This document shows positions 1 through 7,249 of a DNA stretch of 64,000 bases, piece by piece. The number at the start of each line of letters is the position of its first letter. The stretch's first letter is position 1. A model generated the notes under the pieces. That model worked only from the letters and a program-made list of their open reading frames with translations, made no database searches and was not told where the DNA came from. A program made the position numbers and the translations under genes. The DNA is taken from positions 1-64,000 of the forward strand of contig JAURWS010000029.1 of NCBI GenBank assembly GCA_030654835.1, in the 5' to 3' direction. The DNA is from Gammaproteobacteria bacterium (GTDB taxonomy: Bacteria > Pseudomonadota > Gammaproteobacteria > Pseudomonadales > Pseudohongiellaceae).

Positions 1-1296
1 CACATCAACGCCGCCCAACATCGCTTCCTGACACTGCTCGCTGCGCTCATCGAACGCGACGCATGGGAGGGTCACGGCATCAAATCGCCAGCGCACTGGC
101 TCAACTATCACTGCGGCATTGATCTCGGCGCTGCGCGTGAAAAAGTGCGCGTTGCGAAGAGCCTGCAACAACTTCCATGCATCGATGACGCCTTCCGCTG
201 CGGCACGATCAGCTACTCCAAAGTGCGCGCTATGACCCGTTCCGCGACGCCGGAGAATGAACAGATGCTGTTGCAGGTGGCGCTGCATGGCACCGCGCAA
301 CATGTCGAGCAACTGGTGCGAAAATATCGGCGCGCCGAAAGCCTGACGGATGACCGCCGCGCTGAAAGCCAGTACGAAGCGCGCGAACTCACCTGCTACT
401 TTGACGACGACGGCATGCTGGTGCTGCGCGGCCGGATGACACCGGAAGACGGCGCCGTCTTCATGAAAGCCGTGGAAGCGATGGTTGCTGCACAGTATCC
501 AGCTGTCGTTACGGATGAAGATGCTGCAAGTCTCTCCGAAAAAACGTTTCCGCAGAAACGTGTCGATGCGTTGCTGGCGTTGGCCGAGCAAGCGATGAGC
601 ACGATGGAAGAAGGATTGCAGCCCGTGCATTCCGCCGACAAATACCAAGTGGTAATCCACATCGAACATGGCAATGAACAGCACTGCTCAATCGAGAGTG
701 GTACTCACCATTTGCCGCTGTCACCAGCGACTGCAAGGCGCTTGTGCTGCGACGCTTCATTGGTCCCAGTGATGGAGGATTCCAGCGGCAATGTGCTGAA
801 TGTCGGCCGCAAGACCCGCGCGATTCCTCCCTCAATTCGACGCGCGCTGCAGATTCGAGATCGTGGTTGCCGCTTTCCGGGCTGCTGCGAGGCTCGCTAC
901 GTGGACGCGCATCATGTTCAGCACTGGTGCGATGGCGGCGAGACGAGGCTCGACAATCTGGTGCTGTTGTGTCGACATCACCATCGGCTGCTGCATCAGG
1001 AGGGTTACGAGATTGTGAAACATGGTGAGCAGCAGTTTGAGTTTTTGACCCCGGTCGGGCGCGCCCTGCCCGCAGTCCTTGATCCGCAATTTGCAGCGTC
1101 GGAGGATATTGCGAGTGAAGCACTGGCTATCGAGCGAGAGCATGACGGGATCGGTTTGGAGATTGATTCCCGTACGGCGGTGACGCGCTGGGAAGGGGAG
1201 AGGCTGGATTATGATCTGGCGGTGGGGGCGATGTTGCGTGGGCGGATGTTAGGGTTCAGTGCGGGACGGTGGTACCCAGGAGTTCCGTCCCCTTGA
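1..1296 (+). CDS. DUF222/HNH endonuclease-domain protein, 5' end outside the window
   Basis: The frame is open from base 1, so the start codon lies upstream; 431 codons are visible. The N-terminal and middle parts have the charged helical character of the DUF222 (13E12 repeat) family. An HNH nuclease module follows at about bases 850-1000: a CRFPGC cysteine pair, then DAHHVQHW, a conserved GG and DNLVLLCRHHHRLLH, which give the metal-binding Cys/His set and the catalytic His. Family members are putative DNA endonucleases, often multicopy and found in mobile or accessory regions; their targets are not known. It begins an accessory stretch that continues with an Abi protein and toxin-antitoxin genes. 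The family call is firm; the role is inference. Confidence 0.85.
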   Translation, partial: HINAAQHRFLTLLAALIERDAWEGHGIKSPAHWLNYHCGIDLGAAREKVRVAKSLQQLPCIDDAFRCGTISYSKVRAMTRSATPENEQMLLQVALHGTAQHVEQLVRKYRRAESLTDDRRAESQYEARELTCYFDDDGMLVLRGRMTPEDGAVFMKAVEAMVAAQYPAVVTDEDAASLSEKTFPQKRVDALLALAEQAMSTMEEGLQPVHSADKYQVVIHIEHGNEQHCSIESGTHHLPLSPATARRLCCDASLVPVMEDSSGNVLNVGRKTRAIPPSIRRALQIRDRGCRFPGCCEARYVDAHHVQHWCDGGETRLDNLVLLCRHHHRLLHQEGYEIVKHGEQQFEFLTPVGRALPAVLDPQFAASEDIASEALAIEREHDGIGLEIDSRTAVTRWEGERLDYDLAVGAMLRGRMLGFSAGRWYPGVPSP

Positions 1297-1426
1297 GCTT
1301 CTTACATACGCTTTTCCCGGTAATGCCGTCTGCTGACTGGAAGTCCTATCTCAACGACGTGGCGGATACCGATATTTGTGGTCGTGAATAGAATTGCATT
1401 TCAACAAGGACGATGGAGGATAGTTC

Positions 1427-2395
1427 ATGACCTATAGCAGACCGTGGTTGAGCTTTACAGATCAGTTAGCGCTATTGAAAACTCGCGGACTGCACGTGAC
1501 AGATGAACCTGCAGCACTACGGCATCTCGAACGCATTGGCTACTATCGCCTCAGCGCGTATTCCTATCCGTTTCGTATATTCGATCTTCAGCAAGATACG
1601 ACCACAGGCCGCATCGCCGCCGTTCGAAAGGATAATTTTGTACCAAATACAGAATTTGTAGATGCAGTGAATCTGTACCTGTTTGATAAGAAATTGCGGT
1701 TGTTGGTATTGGATGCGCTGGAACGTATCGAGGTGGCCGTTCGGGTTGATATTGCTTACTTGCTCGGCCAGCGCGATACCTTTGCGCACCATCACATCAA
1801 CCAGTTTCATCCCACATTCGCAAATAAAACCGGCAAAAATGGACATACACGTTTTGATGAGTGGTTAACCAAATATACTGAACTGGTAAACCGTTCGAAG
1901 GAAGATTTTGTCGAGCACTACCGCAACAAGCACGGTAACGATTTGCCAATATGGGTTGCCATTGAAGTGTGGGATTTCGGTGTAATGTCTCAGCTTTTCG
2001 CCATGATGAGAATTAAAGACCAAGACCAAATTGCACAGAAATATGGACTTAATGACGGGCAGGTTTTTCAATCATGGCTGCGATCTATGAATTATTTGCG
2101 CAATCTGGTGGCGCACCATAGTCGTTTGTGGAATCGCAACATAATCGACCAGCCAAAACTTCCAGCGCGTGGCGCTTTAGCTTGGTGTGATTCGTTTATC
2201 GGTAAACCAGACATGCTGGCCAAGCCTTTTCTTTTAGTGGCGATCTGTCGGCATATGGTTCACACGATAAATCCCGCAACTCAGTGGCAGGAACGATTAA
2301 GAATGCATTTGCGCGATTTTCCGCAACAGCATTCAGATTTAAAAAGATCTGTGCAGGATATGGGAGCGCCGATAGACTGGGAGACTTGGTGGTGA
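1427..2395 (+). CDS. Abi family protein (AbiD/AbiF-like, Abi_2), abortive-infection type
   Basis: This 322-residue protein begins with a conserved Abi_2 stretch: SFTDQLALLKTRGL, then HLERIGYYRLSAYSYPFR. Near the C-terminus, R225-N-L-V-A-H230 gives an R-x4-H motif followed by HSRLWNR, the HEPN-type signature this family uses as a putative RNase site. Known Abi_2 members abort phage infection in lactococci, and the HEPN fold suggests RNA cleavage; activity here is inferred. A strong GGAGGA ribosome site lies 6-7 bases before the ATG. No partner gene is obvious on either side, so it may act alone. The gene looks richer in A and T than the housekeeping genes of this window, which fits horizontal transfer. 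Confidence 0.88.
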   Translation: MTYSRPWLSFTDQLALLKTRGLHVTDEPAALRHLERIGYYRLSAYSYPFRIFDLQQDTTTGRIAAVRKDNFVPNTEFVDAVNLYLFDKKLRLLVLDALERIEVAVRVDIAYLLGQRDTFAHHHINQFHPTFANKTGKNGHTRFDEWLTKYTELVNRSKEDFVEHYRNKHGNDLPIWVAIEVWDFGVMSQLFAMMRIKDQDQIAQKYGLNDGQVFQSWLRSMNYLRNLVAHHSRLWNRNIIDQPKLPARGALAWCDSFIGKPDMLAKPFLLVAICRHMVHTINPATQWQERLRMHLRDFPQQHSDLKRSVQDMGAPIDWETWW

Positions 2396-2408
2396 CGGCG
2401 CCTGAAAC

Positions 2409-2447
2409 AAAAACCCCCGCGTGCGTCTTTCGACGTAGAGGCAGGGG
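2409..2447 (-). terminator. Candidate rho-independent terminator on the minus strand, with no matching gene
   Basis: Read on the minus strand, CCCCUGC pairs with GCGGGGG (one G-U pair). Inside, CGUC-GAAA-GACG forms a GNRA-capped hairpin. UUUUUGUUU follows the stem. No convincing minus-strand gene ends just before it; the Abi gene on the plus strand ends at 2395. The rest of 2448-2625 holds nothing else I recognise. Confidence 0.45.
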
Positions 2448-2625
2448 CCGTGTTGGTGAGGACTATATCCCCCTGCTCTGGGACGCGTCAAACGCCTTTT
2501 TGTAAAGTGCTTACGCTCAAGGAAGAACCAAGCCATGATGTGTGCGAATAAATCATTTGATATCAGCACATTAAGCTCTTATAAAGTTGCTTTCCTAAGG
2601 GCGCGACATTAAAAAGGATTTGAGC

Positions 2626-3063
2626 ATGGATAGTCAAAAGCCCCCCAGCGCATGAACGAGCTGATTCTCTACACCACCGAAGATGGCCAAAGCCGGGTTC
2701 AGCTGCGAGCCGATAATGGCACGGCCTGGCTCACTCAGCTGGAAATGGCAGAGTTATTCCTTACCACTAAACAGAACATTGCCAAACACCTCAAAGCCAT
2801 CTTCTCCGAGGGAGAGTTGAGCCAGGATTCAGTTGTCAACCATTGGTTGACAACTGCGGCGGATGGCAAGAACTACCAGGTAGCGCACTACAACCTCGAC
2901 GCCATCCTGGCCGTGGGTTACCGGGTGCGTACGCCTTGAGGTGTGCGGTTCCGCCGGTGGGCAACCACCGTGCTCAGCGAGTACCTGCGTGAGACTGTCA
3001 CTCACTTGCCCGGTGACTTGCCCGGTGACTTGCTCGGTGACTTGCTCGGTGACTTGCTTGGAT
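2626..3063 (+). pseudogene. RhuM family (virulence RhuM) gene, truncated, with a frameshift and a nonsense codon
   Basis: An AAGGA ribosome site precedes ATG 2626, which reads MDSQKPPSA and stops after a run of six C at 2641-2646. The RhuM-like frame resumes at 2652 with NELILYTTEDG, then TAWLTQLEMAELF, the KQNIAKHLKAIF helix region and YNLDAILAVGYRVRTP. A TGA at 2937-2939 interrupts it where the family has Arg (CGA to TGA fits). Beyond the stop the same frame continues as GVRFRRWATTVLSEYL, again RhuM-like, before running into a 12-bp tandem repeat and ending at 3063. Intact RhuM proteins are over 300 residues, so only about 130 residues of homology remain. RhuM proteins are of unclear biochemical function and common in islands. 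Confidence 0.8.
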
Positions 3064-3064
3064 A
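3005..3064 (+). repeat. 12-bp tandem repeat, four clear copies plus a degenerate fifth
   Basis: Units start at 3005, 3017, 3029 and 3041 (CTTGCCCGGTGA twice, then CTTGCTCGGTGA twice); a fifth from 3053 is degenerate. On the minus strand the repeat would encode VTEQ/VTGQ units, like the linker repeats near the C-terminus of some AlbA_2/ATP-binding DNA-binding proteins, so it may be a leftover of another gene joined to the RhuM fragment. The remaining sequence to 3236 shows no intact gene. Confidence 0.8.
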
Positions 3065-3236
3065 GTAACCGGGCAAGTCGATTTATTGTTAATCGCCTGC
3101 GGAGGGGCAGGACCGTGAGCAACATCAAACTGTTTCACAGCCAGGAAACGGGCAATCCCGCAGAACAATGGCGTTAGGCAGCATACTTCCAATTTATGTG
3201 TCGGTATCAACAACGAAGAATACGAGGAGAATTTCC

Positions 3237-3650
3237 ATGCCTGATATCGGTCGCATACTGATGACTGTTGCAACCGCAATCTACGGACTGGTGCCGCCCA
3301 TCGTGGATCTAGGGGCCACGCATGCCCTGCACCCGGATTGGACGCCGCATGCCAGGATGCACATGGTCTGGTTGCTCGTCACATTGTCGAGCATGGCTGT
3401 GCTTGCACTGTACTTCATATGGCGGCATCCCGACCGCCAGTTCGGAGTCCGCATGGGCGGCTTACTTGGCCTTTGCGCCTTTGGCGGCTTCTTCGTGAGT
3501 GCGGCCACTGCACCGCTTTACGGAGGCTCTTTACACGACGAAGGCGGGGTTCCCGCAATCGCAGGAATGATCGACGCGAATCTGCTTGGCTTCGGGCTGG
3601 CTGTAGCGCTACTGCTGATTGGCTGGCGAGCGGCGCGTAATGCGGGGTAG
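3237..3650 (+). CDS. Small four-helix integral membrane protein, function unknown
   Basis: The ATG at 3237 is chosen because AGGAGA lies 6 bases upstream; a longer in-frame start at 3168 lacks a ribosome site and adds a non-conserved leader. The product is 137 residues with about four hydrophobic segments: near residues 5-25, 43-60, 73-95 and 112-130. A loop after the first helix carries HPDWTPHARMHMVW. That layout, with a histidine-rich PHARxH motif after helix 1, resembles small DUF6640-like membrane proteins, but I am not certain of the family. It lies between two decayed genes; its stop codon directly abuts a toxin-gene remnant. No function can be assigned. Confidence 0.7.
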   Translation: MPDIGRILMTVATAIYGLVPPIVDLGATHALHPDWTPHARMHMVWLLVTLSSMAVLALYFIWRHPDRQFGVRMGGLLGLCAFGGFFVSAATAPLYGGSLHDEGGVPAIAGMIDANLLGFGLAVALLLIGWRAARNAG

Positions 3651-3651
3651 A

Positions 3652-3723
3652 ACCCTCCAGAAAACTCCCAAGAAAGAAATCGACAAAGCCCGCAAACGAA
3701 TGAAGGAATTGCATAATGGCTAG
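3652..3723 (+). pseudogene. C-terminal remnant of a RelE/HigB-type toxin
   Basis: The frame reads TLQKTPKKEIDKARKRMKEL, then HNG and a stop. This matches the typical C-terminal tail of RelE/HigB phage-Gp49-like toxins (QKTPxxEIxxAxxR). Nothing upstream in the same frame belongs to the toxin; homology begins right at the end of the preceding membrane-protein gene, so the N-terminal three quarters are lost. The fragment overlaps the following antitoxin start (ATG 3716) by 8 bases, as in intact toxin-antitoxin pairs. Confidence 0.65.
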
Positions 3724-3970
3724 ACCAACACTGACGTCCTTTAAGGAAGACGCCCTGAAGCGTGAAGGCGTTCGGAAAGGCTATGATGAGCTATCTGCAG
3801 CCTATGAAGTCCGCAGAAAGCTTATTGCTCTTAGACAAGAAGCTGGGAGTCCGAACATAACCAACAGATCAATGTGCCCGCGCACTCCGCCTCACGACCC
3901 TGTCATGCAAGTCACTAACACTAGCGACAAGTTGGCTACACATTGTAGCCAACTGAAAGAGCGGCATTAG
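3716..3970 (+). pseudogene. Truncated XRE/HigA-type antitoxin
   Basis: The first 45 or so residues (TSFKEDALKREGVRKGYDEL, then AAYEVRRKLIALRQEAG) match the N-terminus of HTH antitoxins paired with RelE/HigB toxins, which continue with a helix-turn-helix (LTQEQ...). Here similarity ends near base 3850 and the remaining 40 residues, rich in Pro, Thr and Cys, look like random sequence, so the DNA-binding domain is missing. With the toxin remnant before it, this is a dead toxin-antitoxin locus. An intact but different pair starts 45 bases downstream. Confidence 0.7.
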
Positions 3971-3990
3971 TGGCCAGAGTTGCACAAGTA

Positions 3991-4009
3991 ATACCCTGGT
4001 GATACCCTG
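3991..4009 (+). promoter_or_regulatory. Direct repeat before the MazE-type gene, candidate autoregulatory operator
   Basis: ATACCCTG occurs twice, at 3991 and 4002, exactly 11 bases apart (one helical turn), ending 6 bases before the antitoxin ATG. Toxin-antitoxin operons are usually repressed by their antitoxin at such sites. No good ribosome-binding sequence is visible between it and the start codon. Confidence 0.4.
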
Positions 4010-4015
4010 TGATCT

Positions 4016-4252
4016 ATGAAAATTGCGATCTCTCTTCCAGACCCAATCTTTGAAGCTGCTGAGCATCTGGCTCAGGAGCTGCGTATACCACGCAGCCAAC
4101 TTTATGCAGAGGCACTGTCTAGCTATCTCAGCACTCACGGCGGCCCTGCCATTACGGCAAAGCTCAATGAGGTTCATCAATCAGCTGCTGTGCCTGTTGA
4201 GCCTGCGCTGGCGGATGCTCAAATGCGAATACTGAATCATGAAGCGTGGTGA
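4016..4252 (+). CDS. Ribbon-helix-helix (MazE/CopG-like) antitoxin
   Basis: This 78-residue protein starts MKIAISLPDPIFEAAEHLAQ, followed by RIPRSQLYAEALSSYL. That is a short beta strand followed by two helices with the typical RHH pattern, which binds DNA as a dimer; the C-terminal 30 residues would be the toxin-neutralising tail. It overlaps the toxin gene by 14 bases (4239-4252), implying translational coupling. Its predicted role is to neutralise the MazF-type RNase and repress the operon, possibly at the ATACCCTG direct repeat. It is separate from the decayed HigA-type fragment upstream. Confidence 0.85.
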   Translation: MKIAISLPDPIFEAAEHLAQELRIPRSQLYAEALSSYLSTHGGPAITAKLNEVHQSAAVPVEPALADAQMRILNHEAW

Positions 4253-4577
4253 GATATGGTGGGCATCTTTGCCAGAACCTACGGGCTCAGGGCCGGGATT
4301 GCGTCGGCCTGTTCTTGTTATTCAGGCTAATCCATTCAACGATAGTCGCATCGCAACGGTTATTGTCGCTGTGGTGACTTCGAATCTCGCGTTGGCAGAT
4401 GCTCCAGGCAACGTTCGCCTCAACAAATCTGAATCTGGTCTTCCAAAGCCTTCTGTTGTTAATGTATCTCAAGTGCTCACTATTGATCGTTCTGTCTTGG
4501 TGGAGCGAGTCAAAGTGCTGCCGAGTCCCGTTTTGCAGAGAATCAACGAAGGGCTTAGGCTAGTCATGGGTGTGTAA
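4239..4577 (+). CDS. MazF/PemK-type mRNA-endonuclease toxin
   Basis: At 112 residues this is the usual PemK/MazF size. Family features are the opening MKRGEIWWASLPEP, the loop before RRPVLVIQ, the core strand TVIVAVVTSN, and PSVVNVSQVLTIDR, which carries the conserved Ser/Asn-Gln region. Members are ribosome-independent RNases cutting at short RNA motifs; the recognition sequence cannot be told from the protein. All expected segments are present, so the module appears active. The gene overlaps its antitoxin by 14 bases. Nothing further is seen between its stop and the aminotransferase at 4644, which looks like the end of the accessory island. Confidence 0.9.
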   Translation: MKRGEIWWASLPEPTGSGPGLRRPVLVIQANPFNDSRIATVIVAVVTSNLALADAPGNVRLNKSESGLPKPSVVNVSQVLTIDRSVLVERVKVLPSPVLQRINEGLRLVMGV

Positions 4578-4643
4578 GCCGCCAGCCTGCAAGTCACTTA
4601 CAAAAGCGCATCAATTCGCTCAAGAAAATCACGAGGAATACAA

Positions 4644-5837
4644 ATGTTTCAACAACTAACCCCCCTGCCCGCTGATCCGATCCTGGGCCTCATGGCCGCG
4701 TTTCGCGCCGACAATAATCCTCGCAAGATTGACCTCGGCGTCGGCGTCTACAAAGACGAACTCGGCAACACCCCAGTCATGCGCGCCGTCAAGGAAGCCG
4801 AGCGCCGCCTGCTAGCCAGCCAGATGACCAAGACCTATGTCGGCCCCGCCGGAGCAGTCGTGTACAACGAGCTGGTCGCGCAGCTGATCCTCGGCAAAGA
4901 GCTGGCCGCTGCGACGCAGACGCGCCGCTGCACGTTCCAGACTCCCGGCGGTTGCGGTGGTCTGCGGCTGGCCGCTGAGTTCATCGACAAGAGCAAGCCC
5001 GGCGCGTGCATCTTCGTCAGCGATCCGACCTGGGCGAACCATATTCCCCTGCTCGGCGAGGCTGGCCTCAAGATCGAGACTTACCCCTACTACGATTACG
5101 CCACGCACAGCATCCGCTTCGACGCCATGATGCAGACGCTGCAACAGGCCAAAGTGGGCGATCTGGTGCTGCTGCACGGTTGCTGCCATAACCCTTGCGG
5201 GGCCGACCTGAATCAGGACCAGTGGCGCGCGATTCGCGATCTGGCGCTGAAGAATGGTTTCACGCCCTTCATCGACCTCGCCTATCAGGGCTTGGGCGAC
5301 GGCGTGGATGAAGACTGCTTCGGTGTGCGTCTGCTGGGTGCCGCGTTGCCGGAACTGATTGTGGTCAGCTCCTGCTCGAAGAATTTCGGTGTCTATCGTG
5401 AGCGTGTCGGCGCGCTGACTGTGATCTGCCAGACACCCGAATCCATGAAGGCCGCCGCCAGCCTGATCGCCTCGACCGCGCGCGGCATCTACTCCATGCC
5501 GCCCGACCACGGCGCCACCATCGTCGAAATGATTCTGGCGGATGCAGTGCTGCGTGCCGATTGGGAAGTGGAACTGACGGACATGCGCGAGCGCATCAAT
5601 GGCCTGCGCACACTGTTGGTTAACCGCCTGAAGGCTGCCGGGGTGAAGCAGGATTTCAGTTTCATTCAGAACGAGAAGGGCATGTTCTCCTTCCTCGGCA
5701 TCTCGGTGCCGCAGGTGCAGCGCCTGACGAAGGAATACAGCATTTATCTGGTGGATTCGAGCCGAATCAATGTGGCCGGCATTAACGACGCTAACATTGA
5801 TTATTTGGTGGATAGTCTGAAGACTGTGTTGGGGTGA
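4644..5837 (+). CDS. Aromatic/aspartate aminotransferase, class I fold type I (TyrB/AspC-like)
   Basis: A PLP-dependent aminotransferase of 397 residues, the usual length for TyrB/AspC. Family marks are the N-terminal DPILGLMAAFRAD and IDLGVGVYKDE, HGCCHNPCGADL near residue 175 (PLP-phosphate and substrate region), DLAYQGLGDG, and the Schiff-base lysine in SSCSKNFGVYRERVGAL near residue 247. The C-terminal arginine that binds the carboxylate lies in DSSRINVAGI. It interconverts aromatic or dicarboxylic amino acids and 2-oxoacids. GAGGA lies just upstream of the ATG. Specificity between aspartate and aromatic substrates cannot be settled by eye. A DAHP synthase gene lies nearby but on the other strand. 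Confidence 0.92.
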   Translation: MFQQLTPLPADPILGLMAAFRADNNPRKIDLGVGVYKDELGNTPVMRAVKEAERRLLASQMTKTYVGPAGAVVYNELVAQLILGKELAAATQTRRCTFQTPGGCGGLRLAAEFIDKSKPGACIFVSDPTWANHIPLLGEAGLKIETYPYYDYATHSIRFDAMMQTLQQAKVGDLVLLHGCCHNPCGADLNQDQWRAIRDLALKNGFTPFIDLAYQGLGDGVDEDCFGVRLLGAALPELIVVSSCSKNFGVYRERVGALTVICQTPESMKAAASLIASTARGIYSMPPDHGATIVEMILADAVLRADWEVELTDMRERINGLRTLLVNRLKAAGVKQDFSFIQNEKGMFSFLGISVPQVQRLTKEYSIYLVDSSRINVAGINDANIDYLVDSLKTVLG

Positions 5838-5843
5838 TGTGAT

Positions 5844-5910
5844 GTGGGAGCTGGCCTTGCCAGCGATTGAAGTTAGTGCTGGATTCAATCGCTGGCAGGC
5901 CAGCTCCCAC
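5844..5910. repeat. REP doublet (REPIN-like inverted repeat) 1
   Basis: GTGGGAGCTGGCCTTGCCAG at the left end is matched by its reverse complement ending CTCCCAC at 5910, with one bulged T. The stem extends through GCGATTGAA around a loop of about 12 bases. The core is like the GTGGGAGC...GCGA REP family of Pseudomonas. It lies between the aminotransferase and the OYE gene and may also help end transcription. Confidence 0.85.
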
Positions 5911-6052
5911 AGGGCATCTTCTAAATCAGAAAGTCGTGCGGACCTCGAGGGCCACAAAGTTCAAGAGAGCGCTGAATTGACTGCCCTGTCACAGAGTGTC
6001 ACCATCCCGCCACGATTCAGCCAACACGCCCGTTTTATACAAGAGATAATCC

Positions 6053-7150
6053 ATGAAATTCGACGTCCTGTTCAAACCCTTCGATCATCCCAAACTGCAA
6101 CTGCCCAACAGAGTCGTCATGGCACCCATGACCCGAGGCTTCTCCCCCGATGGCATTCCCGGCACTGATGTGGCCGAGTACTACCGCAAGCGCGTTGCGG
6201 GCGGAACCGGCCTGATCATTTCCGAGGGCACGCTGATCAATGATCCCGCCGCCACCGACAACACCCGTTTCCCGTCGTTCTTCGGCGAGAAGGCGCTGGC
6301 TGGATGGAAGAATGTGATCGACACGGTGCATGCCGCTGGCGGAAAGATGATGCCGCAGATCTGGCACGTCGGCTCGACGCGCCGTCCTGGAAACGGCCCG
6401 CATCCGGAGGCGCCAAACGCATCCCCGTCGGGGCTGGTGGGTCCGGACAAAAAGCTCTTCGAGCCACTGACACTGGAGGAGGTAGAGGCATTGGTACGCG
6501 CCTATGGACAGGCCGCGCTGGAATCCAAACGCCTCGGCTTCGACGGCGTGGAGATCCACGGCGCACACGGCTATCTGATCGACCAGTTCTTCTGGAAGGA
6601 AACCAATATCAGGACCGATCGCTACGGCGGCGGGCTGGTGGCGCGCACACAATTCGCAGTCGAGATTATCAAGGAGATAAGGCGCCTTTGCGGTGAGGAA
6701 TTCCCCATCGTGCTGCGCTGGTCACAGTGGAAGCAACAGGAATACACAGCACGACTGGCGACGACCCCCGAAGAGCTCGCACAATTCCTGGAACCACTGA
6801 GTGCCGCAGGCGTGGATATTTTCCATTGCAGTCAGCGCCGCTTCTGGGAACCGGAATTCGAAGGGTCGACGTTGAATCTGGCCGGGTGGACCAAGCAGAT
6901 CACCGGCAAGCCCACCATCAGCGTCGGCAGTGTCGGACTGGATCAGGAGTTCCTCTCGTCCTTCCGCGGCCAGGGCGCCGGTGTGGTGAACATCGACAAC
7001 CTGATCGAGAGAATGGAAGCCGATGAGTTCGATCTGATTGCGATTGGCCGTGCACTGCTGGCGAATCCCGACTGGGTGCAGCGAGTGCAGGCTGGGCACT
7101 TTGATCAGCTCAGGGCGTTTGACAAGTCGGTGCTTGAAAATTTGATTTAG
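6053..7150 (+). CDS. NADH:flavin oxidoreductase, Old Yellow Enzyme family
   Basis: This 365-residue TIM-barrel flavoenzyme starts FKPFDHPKLQLPNRVVMAPM. It has QIWHVGSTRRP (flavin region) and GVEIHGAHGYLIDQFFW, in which the H-x-x-H pair binds the nitro or carbonyl oxygen of the substrate and Tyr is the proton donor. DRYGGG follows, and the phosphate-binding end is ISVGSVGL and IAIGRALLANPDWV. OYE members reduce activated alkenes (2-enones, nitroalkenes) or nitro esters with NAD(P)H. The physiological substrate is not shown by the sequence. The gene is flanked on both sides by REP doublets, so it is probably transcribed alone. Confidence 0.93.
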   Translation: MKFDVLFKPFDHPKLQLPNRVVMAPMTRGFSPDGIPGTDVAEYYRKRVAGGTGLIISEGTLINDPAATDNTRFPSFFGEKALAGWKNVIDTVHAAGGKMMPQIWHVGSTRRPGNGPHPEAPNASPSGLVGPDKKLFEPLTLEEVEALVRAYGQAALESKRLGFDGVEIHGAHGYLIDQFFWKETNIRTDRYGGGLVARTQFAVEIIKEIRRLCGEEFPIVLRWSQWKQQEYTARLATTPEELAQFLEPLSAAGVDIFHCSQRRFWEPEFEGSTLNLAGWTKQITGKPTISVGSVGLDQEFLSSFRGQGAGVVNIDNLIERMEADEFDLIAIGRALLANPDWVQRVQAGHFDQLRAFDKSVLENLI

Positions 7151-7172
7151 TGCAGTAGTTGCGTGGGGAGAT

Positions 7173-7241
7173 GTGGGAGCGGGCCTTGCCCGCGATTACG
7201 CAGTAGTCGCGGGCGGGAATCGCGGGCAGGCCCGCTCCCAC
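7173..7241. repeat. REP doublet (REPIN-like inverted repeat) 2
   Basis: The left arm GTGGGAGCGGGCCTTGCCCG, followed by CGATT, is answered by a right arm ending GGCCCGCTCCCAC at 7241. It has the same family core as the other two doublets, but the arms carry CGGGCC rather than CTGGCC. It lies between the convergent OYE and DAHP synthase genes. Confidence 0.85.
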
Positions 7242-7249
7242 AGGGGGCG

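Noticed and set aside
3005-3064. Tandem repeats as a CRISPR array
   Set aside because: Units are 12 bp with no spacers, so this is a simple tandem repeat.
3115-3177. A short frame reading SNIKLFHSQ, like the N-terminus of BRO/antirepressor proteins
   Set aside because: Only about nine residues match and no further domain follows, so it is not listed as a feature.
3168-3180. GTTAGGC resembling the GTTRRRY end of an integron attC site
   Set aside because: Only one such core site was found in the island, with no matching RYYYAAC partner or folded attC arm; chance occurrence is likely.
4812-5957. Minus-strand frame (381 codons) over the aminotransferase
   Set aside because: The aminotransferase has complete PLP motifs; the antisense product has none, and its start would lie in a REP doublet region.
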